Positions 33,505-41,694 of a stretch of DNA of 49,369 nucleotides are shown here, piece by piece. A program made the position numbers and the translations under genes. Where the stretch lies: the NCBI GenBank assembly GCA_045590215.1, contig JAZNQO010000018.1, forward strand, positions 1 through 49,369, written 5' to 3'. The number at the start of each line of letters is the position of its first letter. Position 1 is the first letter of the stretch. This DNA is from RUG563 sp045590215 (lineage in GTDB: Bacteria > Bacillota > Clostridia > Christensenellales > Aristaeellaceae). The notes below the pieces were generated by a model. It searched no databases. It was not told the DNA's origin and saw nothing but the letters and a program-made list of their open reading frames with translations.

Positions 33505-35166
33505 TCAGCCAATGCCCTTGGCCGTCATGGGCAAAAGGGAGGGCATCGCCCTTTCCTCCCCTTCCTCCGCAGCGGCAAAAAGCAGCATCTTATCCAACGC
33601 CTGCCGCACATGATCCAAGGGGATCACCTCAATGCCCATCTTTTCAAACCGCTCCATATAATTGGCTCTTGGGATAAACACCCGCTGCAGACCGGCCTTT
33701 TTCGCCGCTTCCACCTTCTGGGGCACACCGCCCACCGGCATCACCAGCCCCTGCACGCTGATTTCCCCCGTCACTGCTGCGCTGCCATCCACCGGCACGC
33801 CCGTCAGGCAGCTCACCGCCGCCACCATCATGGCCACCCCGGCTGAAGGGCCATCCACCGGTACACCGCCGGGAAAATTGATATGCACGCTGCTTTCTTC
33901 CTGCCAATAGCCCATCTGTCGCAGCAGTGTTTCCACATTCCTTGCCGACGCATGGGCGTTGGATTTCCGCTTCAGCACATGACCGCTGCCGCCCATTTCC
34001 TCTTCTTCCACAATGCCGGTTACGTTGAGGCACCCTTTCCCATCCTGCTTTACCGCTTCTATCTCCATCACAATGCCTGTCTGCGCTCCCTGCACCGCCA
34101 GCCCGTGCACGGCTCCTATCCTGTTTTCCTTGGAGGCCGCCTGTTCCATCCTTGGGCTGTACCGCCCCGATTCCACCACCCATTCCATGTCTTGCCTGAT
34201 GATTTCCCTGCGCTTTTCCATCTGCGCCAGCCCTCCGGCCATTTGCACCATGTTGATGGCATCCCGGCCGCAGGACGCATAATCCCCAAGAAATTTGGCC
34301 GTTTCCATTGCCATTTCAAAGCCTGCCCGGCCGGCTGCTTCCCTGCCGATGCGCCCCACTTCCGCTTTTTCCAAAGGCCGGAAAAACACTTCCATGCACC
34401 GGGAGCGCAGTGCCGGGGAAATTTCTTCCGGGTTCTTCGTAGTAGCTCCCACCAGCCTGAAATCCGCCGGCATTCCCTGCTGAAAAATCTCATGAATGTG
34501 CCGCGGGATATTCCTGTCCTCCCGGCTATAATAGGCCGATTCAAAATGCACTTTTCTGTCTTCCAACACTTTCAGGAGCTTATTGAGCTGAATGGGGTGC
34601 ATTTCCCCGATTTCGTCCAAGAATAATATGCCCCCGTGCGCCCGGCTCACTGCCCCCATTTTGGGCTGGGGCACCCCCTGCATGCCCATGGGCCCAGCTC
34701 CCTGATAAATGGGGTCATGCACACTGCCAATCAGAGGGTCGGCAATGGAACGCTCGTCAAAGCGCACGCAGGTGGCATCCACTTCAATGAATGGCGCATC
34801 CTTCCGAAAGGGCGTGTTTTCGCTTTCCTTGGCCGCTTCCAAAACCAGCCTTGCAGCGCACGTTTTCCCCACGCCGGGCGGCCCATATATAATCACATGC
34901 TGGGGGTTCTTGCCGCACAAAATAGCCATCAGAGACCGTATGCCGTCCTCCTGCCCCACAATATCCTCAAATTTCTTGGGGCGCACATGCTCGCTCAAAG
35001 GCTCCGTCAGCCTCACCTGCTGCATGCTGCGCAGCTTTTCCATTTCCCTGCCGTCTTCCCGATGCCTCTGGGGCTGATTTTTCTGATGGGTACGCAATTG
35101 CGTATAGAAAAACGCCCCCGTCACAATCGTCACCGCAAGCTGAATGAACAATAAAAGCCATCCCAT
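33505..35166 (-). CDS. lonB: membrane-associated ATP-dependent protease LonB
   Basis: A 553-residue LonB-type protease, nearly the length of the Bacillus protein. A hydrophobic N-terminal segment (about residues 2-20, M-G-W-L-L-L-F-I-Q-L) probably anchors it to the membrane and replaces the LON substrate domain. The AAA+ module has G-P-P-G-V-G-K-T (about 89-96), a large insert, and F-L-D-E-I-G-E. The protease domain carries the serine in P-V-D-G-P-S-A-G and a lysine in P-Q-K-V-E-A-A-K. Start at ATG 35166 (ribosome site GGTGGAG); the frame is open far upstream without a site. In Bacillus LonB is tied to the forespore; whether this organism sporulates is not shown here. lonA follows from its own promoter. 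Confidence 0.94.
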   Translation of the reverse strand: MGWLLLFIQLAVTIVTGAFFYTQLRTHQKNQPQRHREDGREMEKLRSMQQVRLTEPLSEHVRPKKFEDIVGQEDGIRSLMAILCGKNPQHVIIYGPPGVGKTCAARLVLEAAKESENTPFRKDAPFIEVDATCVRFDERSIADPLIGSVHDPIYQGAGPMGMQGVPQPKMGAVSRAHGGILFLDEIGEMHPIQLNKLLKVLEDRKVHFESAYYSREDRNIPRHIHEIFQQGMPADFRLVGATTKNPEEISPALRSRCMEVFFRPLEKAEVGRIGREAAGRAGFEMAMETAKFLGDYASCGRDAINMVQMAGGLAQMEKRREIIRQDMEWVVESGRYSPRMEQAASKENRIGAVHGLAVQGAQTGIVMEIEAVKQDGKGCLNVTGIVEEEEMGGSGHVLKRKSNAHASARNVETLLRQMGYWQEESSVHINFPGGVPVDGPSAGVAMMVAAVSCLTGVPVDGSAAVTGEISVQGLVMPVGGVPQKVEAAKKAGLQRVFIPRANYMERFEKMGIEVIPLDHVRQALDKMLLFAAAEEGEERAMPSLLPMTAKGIG

Positions 35167-35249
35167 TTTCTCCACCTCTTTTCCTTCTTTTTTATCATGT
35201 GAAAAACAAAGAAAATCATAATGGAAAAGAATGGCGAAGCATGACAGAA

Positions 35250-35296
35250 AAAGCAACCGCCCTGCACGAAATCCTTTCATGCAGGGCGGGTTTTCT
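35250..35296. terminator. terminator of galE
   Basis: CCGCCCTGCA (35257-35266) pairs perfectly with TGCAGGGCGG (35280-35289). T-rich tracts lie on both sides (TTTTCTTT on plus, TTGCTTTTTCT on minus), so it can stop transcription from galE in the minus direction and could work both ways. Confidence 0.8.
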
Positions 35297-35306
35297 TTCA
35301 ATTCAT

Positions 35307-36320
35307 TCAGCCTTCGTAGCCTCTGGGGTTCTGCTTTTGCCAGTTCCACGCATCCCGGCACATGGTAAACAAATCCCGCTTGGCTTCCCAGCCCAGCAGT
35401 TCCTTGGCCTTGGTGGCATCGGCATAGCAAACGGGAATATCGCCGGGGCGACGGGGCGTTATCTGATAAGAGATGGTCAGGTCGTTAGCCTTTTCAAAGT
35501 TCTTCACGATGTCCATCACGCTGTAAGCAACGCCGGTGCCGAGGTTAAAGGCTTCGGCTCCCTGATGGTTCTTCGCATATTCGATAGCAGCCACATGGCC
35601 TTCCGCCAAATCCATCACATGGATATAGTCCCTTTCGCCGGTGCCGTCCCGTGTGGGATAATCATCTCCGAACACACGCAGATAATCCAGCTTGCCGCTG
35701 GCCACCTGGCAGATGAAAGGCATCAGGTTATTGGGGATACCGGCCGGGTCTTCGCCGATATTGCCGCTTTCATGGGCTCCGATGGGGTTGAAATACCGCA
35801 GCAGCACAAAAGAGCGGCTGTCGTCCGTCTTGGCAACGTCGGAAAGGATGCGTTCGCTCATCCACTTGGTCCAGGCGTAAGGGTTGGTGCAGCTGGCGAT
35901 ATGCTCTTCCCGAAGGGGCATTTCCGTGGCCGTGCCGTAAACGGTGGCGGAGGAAGAGAACACCAGAATGGAGCAATCATATTCCTTCATCACTTGGCAG
36001 AGGGTCATGGTGGCAATCAGGTTGTTCTGATAATAATACAAGGGCTTTGCCACGGATTCTCCAACGGCTTTCAGCCCGGCAAAATGCACCACAGCATCCG
36101 GCCGATGGGCAGCAAAAACTTCCCTGGTGCGGCTCACGTCGGTGCAATCCCCGATTTCAAGGGGCACCTTCTTGCCCGTCATTTTTTCCACCCGTTTCAA
36201 CGCTTCCGGGCTGGAATTGAGCAGATTATCCATGACCACCACATCATAACCCTTTTCCAGCAGGCAAAGCGCAGTGTGAGAGCCGATATATCCGGCACCA
36301 CCGGCCAATAATACTTTCAT
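35307..36320 (-). CDS. galE: UDP-glucose 4-epimerase
   Basis: Interconverts UDP-glucose and UDP-galactose in the cytoplasm using bound NAD. The 337-residue extended short-chain dehydrogenase has the NAD loop G-G-A-G-Y-I-G-S-H at residues 7-15, the S-S-S-A-T-V-Y-G motif with the catalytic serine region, Y-A-W-T-K (Y-x3-K) near 147-151, and R-Y-F-N-P-I-G-A. Start at ATG 36320, eight bases after GGGAGG, not the GTG two codons earlier. It has its own strong promoter (TTGACA-N18-TAAAAT), which overlaps the stop of the hydrolase gene, and a terminator. No other Leloir-pathway gene is adjacent, so it probably supplies surface sugars or allows galactose use. Confidence 0.97.
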   Translation of the reverse strand: MKVLLAGGAGYIGSHTALCLLEKGYDVVVMDNLLNSSPEALKRVEKMTGKKVPLEIGDCTDVSRTREVFAAHRPDAVVHFAGLKAVGESVAKPLYYYQNNLIATMTLCQVMKEYDCSILVFSSSATVYGTATEMPLREEHIASCTNPYAWTKWMSERILSDVAKTDDSRSFVLLRYFNPIGAHESGNIGEDPAGIPNNLMPFICQVASGKLDYLRVFGDDYPTRDGTGERDYIHVMDLAEGHVAAIEYAKNHQGAEAFNLGTGVAYSVMDIVKNFEKANDLTISYQITPRRPGDIPVCYADATKAKELLGWEAKRDLFTMCRDAWNWQKQNPRGYEG

Positions 36321-36355
36321 TTGCACGTCCTCCCTTTATAGGTTTCAGCCTTTGT

Positions 36356-36385
36356 ATTTTATCAAATCTGCGCTTCCTTTGTCAA
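36356..36385 (-). promoter_or_regulatory. galE promoter
   Basis: Minus strand: TTGACA (36385-36380), 18 bases, TAAAAT (36361-36356). The -35 box overlaps the hydrolase stop codon. Confidence 0.85.
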
Positions 36386-37140
36386 TCGCTTTGGGTTGCC
36401 TTGCAAAGAAATGCGTCCATGGCCGCCAATATCTTCTCTATTTCATCCGTGATTGTGCACACATGGGGGGACGTTTCCAGCCATAGCATGCCCTTTTCCT
36501 TGCTGCTGATGCCATCCAGAATCATTTTCGGGCTGTCTGGATGCACCGTTTTGTCCATCTTGGATTGGATGCACAGGCAGGGGCAGTGGATCAGCGGCAA
36601 ATCCGTTTTTGCCTTGTCCATCAGCACGCTCAAATCGTGTACGGATTTGGTGGGGTATCTATTGTATCCGATATCATAATCCTGCATCAGCCCCGGCCTT
36701 GCCCCTTCCCCTTCCTGGCCGATCATGGGCACAAACAGGGACGCCGCCAAGGCCAGATGCCGGAAGGGATTGAAAATGCGAATGGGTGCTGCGATGGGAA
36801 TACAGCCTTCTACGGCCATCTCCTGCGCCAAAATCAACGAAAGCACGCCGCCCATGGAAAGGCCGCTCACCGTCAGATACCGATACTTTTTCCGCATTTC
36901 CTTCGCTGCCGTCCGTGCCGCCAGCAGCCAGTCCTGCCATGTTACGTTTTTCATATCTTCGGGCTTTGTGCCATGCCCCGGCAAAAGAATGGTGCGCACG
37001 GAATAGCCCTTCTCTGCCAGCCCATCGGCAATGGGGCGCATATGCGCCGGGCTGCCCGTGAACCCGTGTATCAGCAGCACGCCATGCTCCCCTTTTTCAA
37101 TTTCAATGGGCTGCGCCTGCGGCAAACGAAACCGTTCCAT
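36382..37140 (-). CDS. alpha/beta hydrolase, carboxylesterase/monoacylglycerol lipase type
   Basis: A 252-residue cytoplasmic hydrolase. The oxyanion-hole segment L-I-H-G-F-T-G-S-P lies near residues 22-30 and L-L-P-G-H-G-T follows. The nucleophile elbow is G-L-S-M-G-G, around residues 90-95. An aspartate in S-K-M-D-K-T-V-H and a histidine in T-S-P-H-V-C complete the triad. The layout is that of small esterases acting on short acyl esters or monoglycerides; the real substrate is unknown. Start set at ATG 37140, which has AAAGGAAG eight bases upstream; ATG 37164 is the alternative. An extended -10 box (TGCTAAAAT) lies at 37182-37190, so the gene is probably transcribed alone. Confidence 0.9.
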   Translation of the reverse strand: MERFRLPQAQPIEIEKGEHGVLLIHGFTGSPAHMRPIADGLAEKGYSVRTILLPGHGTKPEDMKNVTWQDWLLAARTAAKEMRKKYRYLTVSGLSMGGVLSLILAQEMAVEGCIPIAAPIRIFNPFRHLALAASLFVPMIGQEGEGARPGLMQDYDIGYNRYPTKSVHDLSVLMDKAKTDLPLIHCPCLCIQSKMDKTVHPDSPKMILDGISSKEKGMLWLETSPHVCTITDEIEKILAAMDAFLCKATQSD

Positions 37141-37181
37141 TCCATCCGCTTCCTTTCCGGCCATTTCGCTTCTTTGCCATT

Positions 37182-37190
37182 ATTTTAGCA
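37182..37190 (-). promoter_or_regulatory. extended -10 promoter element of the hydrolase gene
   Basis: Minus strand TGCTAAAAT (37190-37182) lies upstream of both possible starts. No good -35 box is visible, as is common for extended -10 promoters. Confidence 0.5.
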
Positions 37191-37202
37191 TACTTTCCCA
37201 TC

Positions 37203-37235
37203 AAAGAAAAGCACCGCATCCAAGGCAGTGCTTTT
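37203..37235 (-). terminator. terminator of the secreted-paralogue array
   Basis: Minus strand: AAAAGCAC (37235-37228) pairs with GTGCTTTT (37214-37207), 13-base loop, then CTTTG. It lies 17 bases after the last gene of the array. Confidence 0.75.
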
Positions 37236-37251
37236 CACTGATGTATCTTGA

Positions 37252-38757
37252 TCAGAAGGAGCTTTCCTCGTCGGGAATGGTCAGGGTATTATTGGGGATT
37301 TGATTGAAAATGATGTTCATCATTTCTCTTTCCCGCAGGGTTTGGGCGTCCATCAGAGCCTGCACTTCTTCCGGGGCTGCCACAATGGCGTTAATCACAA
37401 AGCCGTTCACGGCCTTTTCCATGTCCTGCATCAGCGGCTCCATTATCCGATCCATTTCGGTGGGCGTAAAGAAATCTTCAAATGTCTGTGCATCATCTTC
37501 CGGCACTTCTTCCGTCATTGCCGCTTTCTGCAAAGCAAGTAGCTGACCCAAATCGAAAATTTCCTTGCCTTCCGTTGCAAGGGCAGGCCATTCCCCCGTG
37601 AAGGGAGCTGCTTTCAATTGCGCTGTGACCATATCCGGGCCGTCTTTTTCCTTTTTCAGCTGGACACCGATCAACATTTCGCCGCTTTCCGTCATTTCCA
37701 GCTGCGCAAAGAACCCGATATAATCAGCGTCCATCACCGCTTCCAGACGGAACTGAGGCACCAAGCCCATTTCAATCCCCATAGAAAGGTTATCCACATC
37801 TGCTGCCTTTTCGTCATAGGCGGCTTTCATATCTTCCCATGTCTGATATTCGCCGTCCATGCTGAAAGTGAGATCAAGCGTCACTTCTTCGCCCTTTACG
37901 CCTGCTTGTGCAAAGCCGATGGCCTGTTCCTGCTCCGCCTGCTTGATGGTAATCACTTGAAACAAATCATTTTCATAATACGCATCCTCGCCGGCTTTCA
38001 TATACATATCGGCGCAAAGCACCATGCCCTTCACATCTTCCGGCACTTCCATGACCTTGGCTTCTTCCACAGCCTTTTGCATGGCTTCTTCATCCCCGGC
38101 CTGGCCAGAGAGCACCAGCGCCTTTTCCATCAAAGGAATCAATTCCGCATAAGCTTCCCCAAGAATCCGGAACAAATCTTCCGCAGGGATTGCAATGCTT
38201 TGCTTTTCCGTGTAGAGGCGGCCGTTCATTTCAAACGTGCCTGCTTCCGGCTCGCTCCAATAGGCTTCCAGTTTCGCCATCGCATCATACAGAATCTGCA
38301 AAGCAGAGCCGGTCAGCTCCGCCGTCAGCTGCTCCGTATCCTGCGATGCGCCCATTTCCAGCGCATCTTCGGCACTTAAAAACAGGATATAGCTGGGTAT
38401 CAGGTTAAAATACATATGATAGCCTGCTTCATCTACCTGTTGGGCGATGGAAAGCATGGACTTATCCTTGAGGAAAATGTCCATAGCCAAGTTTTCGCCG
38501 CCGATGATGCCTTTGGCAGAAAGCAGGTTCAAAAGGTCATTGGTGCTCTTTGTCACCTGCTTTTCCGCTTCTACCAAGCCGGTGTACAGTGCCGGGTCCA
38601 CGGCCTCCCCACCCCAATACACCGTGCTCTGTGCATACTCTGCCAAAGCCGGATTGATTTCAAAGGTTATTTCAAAGCTGTACTTTTCCTCTTCCCCATA
38701 GCCGCAAACGCAGCCGAACATCAATAAAAAAGCCAATAAGAAGCATACTTTTTTCAT
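37252..38757 (-). CDS. secreted protein of unknown family, array member 1
   Basis: A 501-residue exported protein without a family I recognise. A signal peptide covers about residues 1-20 (M-K-K-V-C-F-L-L-A-F-L-L); a cysteine follows at G-C-V-C, but without a proper lipobox. The mature part starts S-F-E-I-T-F-E-I-N and is acidic, mixing helices and strands. Near the C-terminus is I-V-A-A-P-E-E-V-Q-A-L-M, the motif shared with the next two genes upstream. ATG with GGAAGGA upstream. Only 34 bases separate it from the preceding array gene, so the two form one unit that ends at the terminator at 37203-37235. Signal-peptidase sites suggest release or wall association, not membrane anchoring. Confidence 0.8.
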   Translation of the reverse strand: MKKVCFLLAFLLMFGCVCGYGEEEKYSFEITFEINPALAEYAQSTVYWGGEAVDPALYTGLVEAEKQVTKSTNDLLNLLSAKGIIGGENLAMDIFLKDKSMLSIAQQVDEAGYHMYFNLIPSYILFLSAEDALEMGASQDTEQLTAELTGSALQILYDAMAKLEAYWSEPEAGTFEMNGRLYTEKQSIAIPAEDLFRILGEAYAELIPLMEKALVLSGQAGDEEAMQKAVEEAKVMEVPEDVKGMVLCADMYMKAGEDAYYENDLFQVITIKQAEQEQAIGFAQAGVKGEEVTLDLTFSMDGEYQTWEDMKAAYDEKAADVDNLSMGIEMGLVPQFRLEAVMDADYIGFFAQLEMTESGEMLIGVQLKKEKDGPDMVTAQLKAAPFTGEWPALATEGKEIFDLGQLLALQKAAMTEEVPEDDAQTFEDFFTPTEMDRIMEPLMQDMEKAVNGFVINAIVAAPEEVQALMDAQTLREREMMNIIFNQIPNNTLTIPDEESSF

Positions 38758-38791
38758 CTGTACACATCCTTCCTTTTTTTATCCTACCGCA

Positions 38792-40108
38792 TCAAAAAAG
38801 CATCTGCGAGTACTGCTGCCCAACAAAAAGGTTCAGAAGGATTTTCATCTCATCGGGAGCCGCCTGAATAAGCGTCACCAAGAAATCATTGAACCCCATC
38901 TGGAAATCCGTGGTCATCTGCATGGAAGTTTGTTCGTCCAGTTCCGCACCCATGTCCAACACGATCTTTTCTTCCAGCGTCATCGGCACGGTAAGGCAGT
39001 CAATGGGCTGCACTTTCGTGTTTAGCTTCACAAGGGGCGTTTCCTCATCCTTCACAAACAGCCGGGCAATCATTTCCCTGCCGCTTGGGGAAGGAGCCGT
39101 CAGGCGCGTATCCACCCGGACAGGCGTGCTGCCTAATACCAGCGAAAGGTCAAAATCGGTTTCTTCTTCTGTTTCCATCTTCGTCCAGTCTACTTCCAGA
39201 AGGATGGTATCCACAACCTCTGCCTCAAAAGATTCATAGGTTTCTGTGAGGCTCATAGAACCATTTCCCTTTTCACAAACAGCAAGCAGGCGATAAGAAA
39301 GCTCTCCCTTGGCAAAGGATACATCCACTGCGCCGTAATCTTCCCAGACACCGTTTTCATCTTCCATCTGATAGAGGGTCACGGAAATGGGCAGCTGCAA
39401 ATCTTCCGGGTCTTCCGGCGGTGTCACATTCCAGCGAAGCGATACGGCTTCTTCCGGCAGCCCCATCTTTGCCAGATATTCTTTCACCAGCGGCACGCTT
39501 TCAGAAAGCAGCTTTTCCGCTGCATACATTAAGTCTTCCACCGTCAAAAGATATTCCGTTTCCCGGCTCATGGCCATTTCCGCGCCCAGCATTTTCAGGG
39601 TGAACGGCTCGCTTATTTGCGACACAATGCGCTTGTCAAAATAATCTTTCACTTCAGCCAGAACCTTTTCCATTTCCGCTTTCAGTTCCGCGTCCGCCTG
39701 CTCTTTTTCTTCGTCAGAAGGACGGCTTTCCATTCCTTCCAGTTTCCCCGTGATCGCATAGCCAGGCAAAAGGCTGGTCAGCACAGCAAACTGCTCTTCC
39801 TCCTGCTGCATCACATCCAAAGAAAAGGGCGTAAATTCCCCCATATTCATTTGGACATGAACACCATCTTCCGCCGCTTCCGCATAAACCGTGGTTTTGT
39901 TGATAAACCCAATCAGCGCATTGACAAGCTCCAGCTGTGCATCCTCCACTTCCAGGCCGCTGTTAATGGCCCCGGCCTGCATCAGATAAGCAGTCAGATC
40001 GCCGTTGATTTCCATGCTCGCTTCAAAGGATGTGCCCCCTTCCGCCGCCAAAGCGCATACGGGGCACAACATCACGCAAATCATGATCATTGCAATCAGT
40101 TTTTTCAT
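38792..40108 (-). CDS. secreted protein of unknown family, array member 2
   Basis: A 438-residue exported protein, paralogous to its neighbours. The signal peptide (M-K-K-L-I-A-M-I-M-I-C-V-M-L) probably ends at A-L-A. The mature part starts S-F-E-A-S-M-E-I-N-G-D-L, close to the S-F-E-I-T-F-E-I-N of member 1. Near the end come T-P-L-V-K-L-N-T-K-V, then L-I-Q-A-A-P-D-E-M-K-I-L-L-N, the shared C-terminal motif. The content is rich in E, with strand-like repeats. Start at ATG 40108 with AGGAGG eight bases upstream; the frame is open seven codons further. It has its own promoter (TTGAGG-N17-TACGAT) and is probably co-transcribed with member 1. Confidence 0.8.
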   Translation of the reverse strand: MKKLIAMIMICVMLCPVCALAAEGGTSFEASMEINGDLTAYLMQAGAINSGLEVEDAQLELVNALIGFINKTTVYAEAAEDGVHVQMNMGEFTPFSLDVMQQEEEQFAVLTSLLPGYAITGKLEGMESRPSDEEKEQADAELKAEMEKVLAEVKDYFDKRIVSQISEPFTLKMLGAEMAMSRETEYLLTVEDLMYAAEKLLSESVPLVKEYLAKMGLPEEAVSLRWNVTPPEDPEDLQLPISVTLYQMEDENGVWEDYGAVDVSFAKGELSYRLLAVCEKGNGSMSLTETYESFEAEVVDTILLEVDWTKMETEEETDFDLSLVLGSTPVRVDTRLTAPSPSGREMIARLFVKDEETPLVKLNTKVQPIDCLTVPMTLEEKIVLDMGAELDEQTSMQMTTDFQMGFNDFLVTLIQAAPDEMKILLNLFVGQQYSQMLF

Positions 40109-40137
40109 TGCTTGTTCCTCCTTTTTCATACCGCTTT

Positions 40138-40166
40138 ATCGTATCACACAAGCAAAGCCACCTCAA
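40138..40166 (-). promoter_or_regulatory. promoter of array members 2 and 1
   Basis: Minus strand: TTGAGG (40166-40161), 17 bases, TACGAT (40143-40138), 30 bases before the ATG. Confidence 0.65.
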
Positions 40167-40205
40167 GCCGCCCACGGTATTATTTCCGTTTTTTACAAAG
40201 GCACC

Positions 40206-40236
40206 AAAAAAGTGCTATCCGCAAGGACAGCACTTC
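40206..40236 (-). terminator. terminator of array member 3
   Basis: Minus strand: AGTGCTGTCC (40234-40225) pairs with GGATAGCACT (40220-40211, one G-T pair) over a four-base loop, then runs into TTTTTT. Confidence 0.85.
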
Positions 40237-40246
40237 TTTTGTTCCT

Positions 40247-41584
40247 TTATTCGGCGTCTTCCACCGTCAGGGCATTGAGCAGAATCTGCATCTGTTCAGG
40301 GGCAGCCTGCACAGCATTCACAAGCATAGCATTTACGCCCTGCTGGGCATCCAGCGTCAGGCCGTTGCTCGTTTCCTCTGTCATGTTCTGCATTTCGGTG
40401 AAGGTGATGATCTTTTTGCCGGTGGTATCAATGGCGGCAACAGCTTCGCCGGGCACAGTAGTTTCGGCATTGAAGGTCACCATGGGGGCATCGAAGGTCA
40501 AAAGATACAGTTCCATCAGAGACTTTTCGCCATTTTCCGTGGGCACGGTTTCCACAAAAGCACCAAAGGGAATGCCCTTCGCCATCACGCTGATATCGAA
40601 CACGCTGGAGCCGGCGGTTTCGCCTTCTTCCAGATTCATTTCAATCACAACGCCATCGCCCTGGCCGGTGGTAGCGGCGGTCATAATTTCGTCGGCCGTC
40701 TCAACACCCTTACCGATGAAAGCGGACAGGCTGGTCAGCTTGCCAAGCTTTGCCACGGACAGATAAGCCGCATAGCTGCCGATTTTCAGTTCATAAACGG
40801 TATAGGCATTGCCTTCCTGCACCGTATCGCCGTCCTTCACCACATATTCCGTAATATACACAGTGGATCCGGCAGCCTTTTCAGGCAGAGATTCCAGCTT
40901 GGTTTTCACTTCGTTCAGCATCTGAACAGCCTGCTGGGTCTGCAAATTGGCTTCCGTCTGCATGGCCACATCCAGAATATCCATCATGAACTGGCTGACA
41001 ATCGTCATCACTTCATCCGCAGGAATGGAAGAAACGGTCACATAATTGAAAGTCACATCATTGTAAACCATTTCGGTTTCCTGCTGGGAAACCACGGTTA
41101 CGTTCAGGTTCTGCATCGCCGCTTCAGTTTCGGCGGCAATCTGTTCCACTAGCTGCTGGGTAGCGGCATCGGGCTGCTGGTTCATTTGTGCGCCCAACTG
41201 CGCCGCTTCATCAGCAGAGCAAGAAATCACATGGCCGGCCAGCATATCCATATAAAGCAAAAGGCTGCCGTCATCGCTCACATTTTCCACCATGCCAAAG
41301 ATGGGCTGGGCGTTCAGATTGAATTTCACTTCCACGTTCGTGCCGTCAGTATTGGCGTCAAAGGACATCATGTTGGCCAAATCCAGTACAGCGTTTACCT
41401 GTTCAGGGGTGGGCTGGTTTTCGCCGTTCATCAGCATAAGGGAGAGAATGCCAGCGGTCAGATCTTTGTTCACGTTCACGGTCACATGGCTGGAATAACC
41501 GTTGGTCAAATCCACTTCCGCCACGGCACCAATGGTGCCCAGCAGCATCATAAGAGCCAGTAAAAGAGCTGTCATTTTTTTCAT
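40247..41584 (-). CDS. secreted protein of unknown family, array member 3
   Basis: A 445-residue exported protein. The signal peptide (M-K-K-M-T-A-L-L-L-A-L-M-M-L-L) ends at A-V-A. The mature start S-S-H-V-T-V-N-V-N-K-D-L matches the start of members 1 and 2 in pattern. Towards the end, A-P-M-V-T-F-N-A-E-T-T-V aligns with T-P-L-V-K-L-N-T-K-V of member 2, and the final V-Q-A-A-P-E-Q-M-Q-I-L-L-N is the shared motif. A stretch near residues 110-150 is rich in A and Q (A-A-Q-L-G-A-Q-M-N-Q-Q). ATG with AGGAGG ten bases upstream. It is a stand-alone unit with its own promoter (TTGTGG-N17-TAAAAT) and terminator. The function is unknown. Confidence 0.82.
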   Translation of the reverse strand: MKKMTALLLALMMLLGTIGAVAEVDLTNGYSSHVTVNVNKDLTAGILSLMLMNGENQPTPEQVNAVLDLANMMSFDANTDGTNVEVKFNLNAQPIFGMVENVSDDGSLLLYMDMLAGHVISCSADEAAQLGAQMNQQPDAATQQLVEQIAAETEAAMQNLNVTVVSQQETEMVYNDVTFNYVTVSSIPADEVMTIVSQFMMDILDVAMQTEANLQTQQAVQMLNEVKTKLESLPEKAAGSTVYITEYVVKDGDTVQEGNAYTVYELKIGSYAAYLSVAKLGKLTSLSAFIGKGVETADEIMTAATTGQGDGVVIEMNLEEGETAGSSVFDISVMAKGIPFGAFVETVPTENGEKSLMELYLLTFDAPMVTFNAETTVPGEAVAAIDTTGKKIITFTEMQNMTEETSNGLTLDAQQGVNAMLVNAVQAAPEQMQILLNALTVEDAE

Positions 41585-41617
41585 TTCAGGGGTTCCTCCT
41601 TTTGTTTTTACGGGTAT

Positions 41618-41646
41618 ATTTTACCATACTCTGTAAATTACCACAA
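41618..41646 (-). promoter_or_regulatory. promoter of array member 3
   Basis: Minus strand: TTGTGG (41646-41641), 17 bases, TAAAAT (41623-41618). The leader to the ATG at 41584 is about 30 bases. Confidence 0.75.
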
Positions 41647-41694
41647 GTCATTATATCACATCATCTGCGGTTTTAGAACAGCATTTCTGACATT

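Noticed and set aside
39617..41152. 511-codon open frame opposite array members 2 and 3
   Set aside because: Histidine- and phenylalanine-rich shadow of two signal-peptide genes that have promoters and ribosome sites; no start signal.
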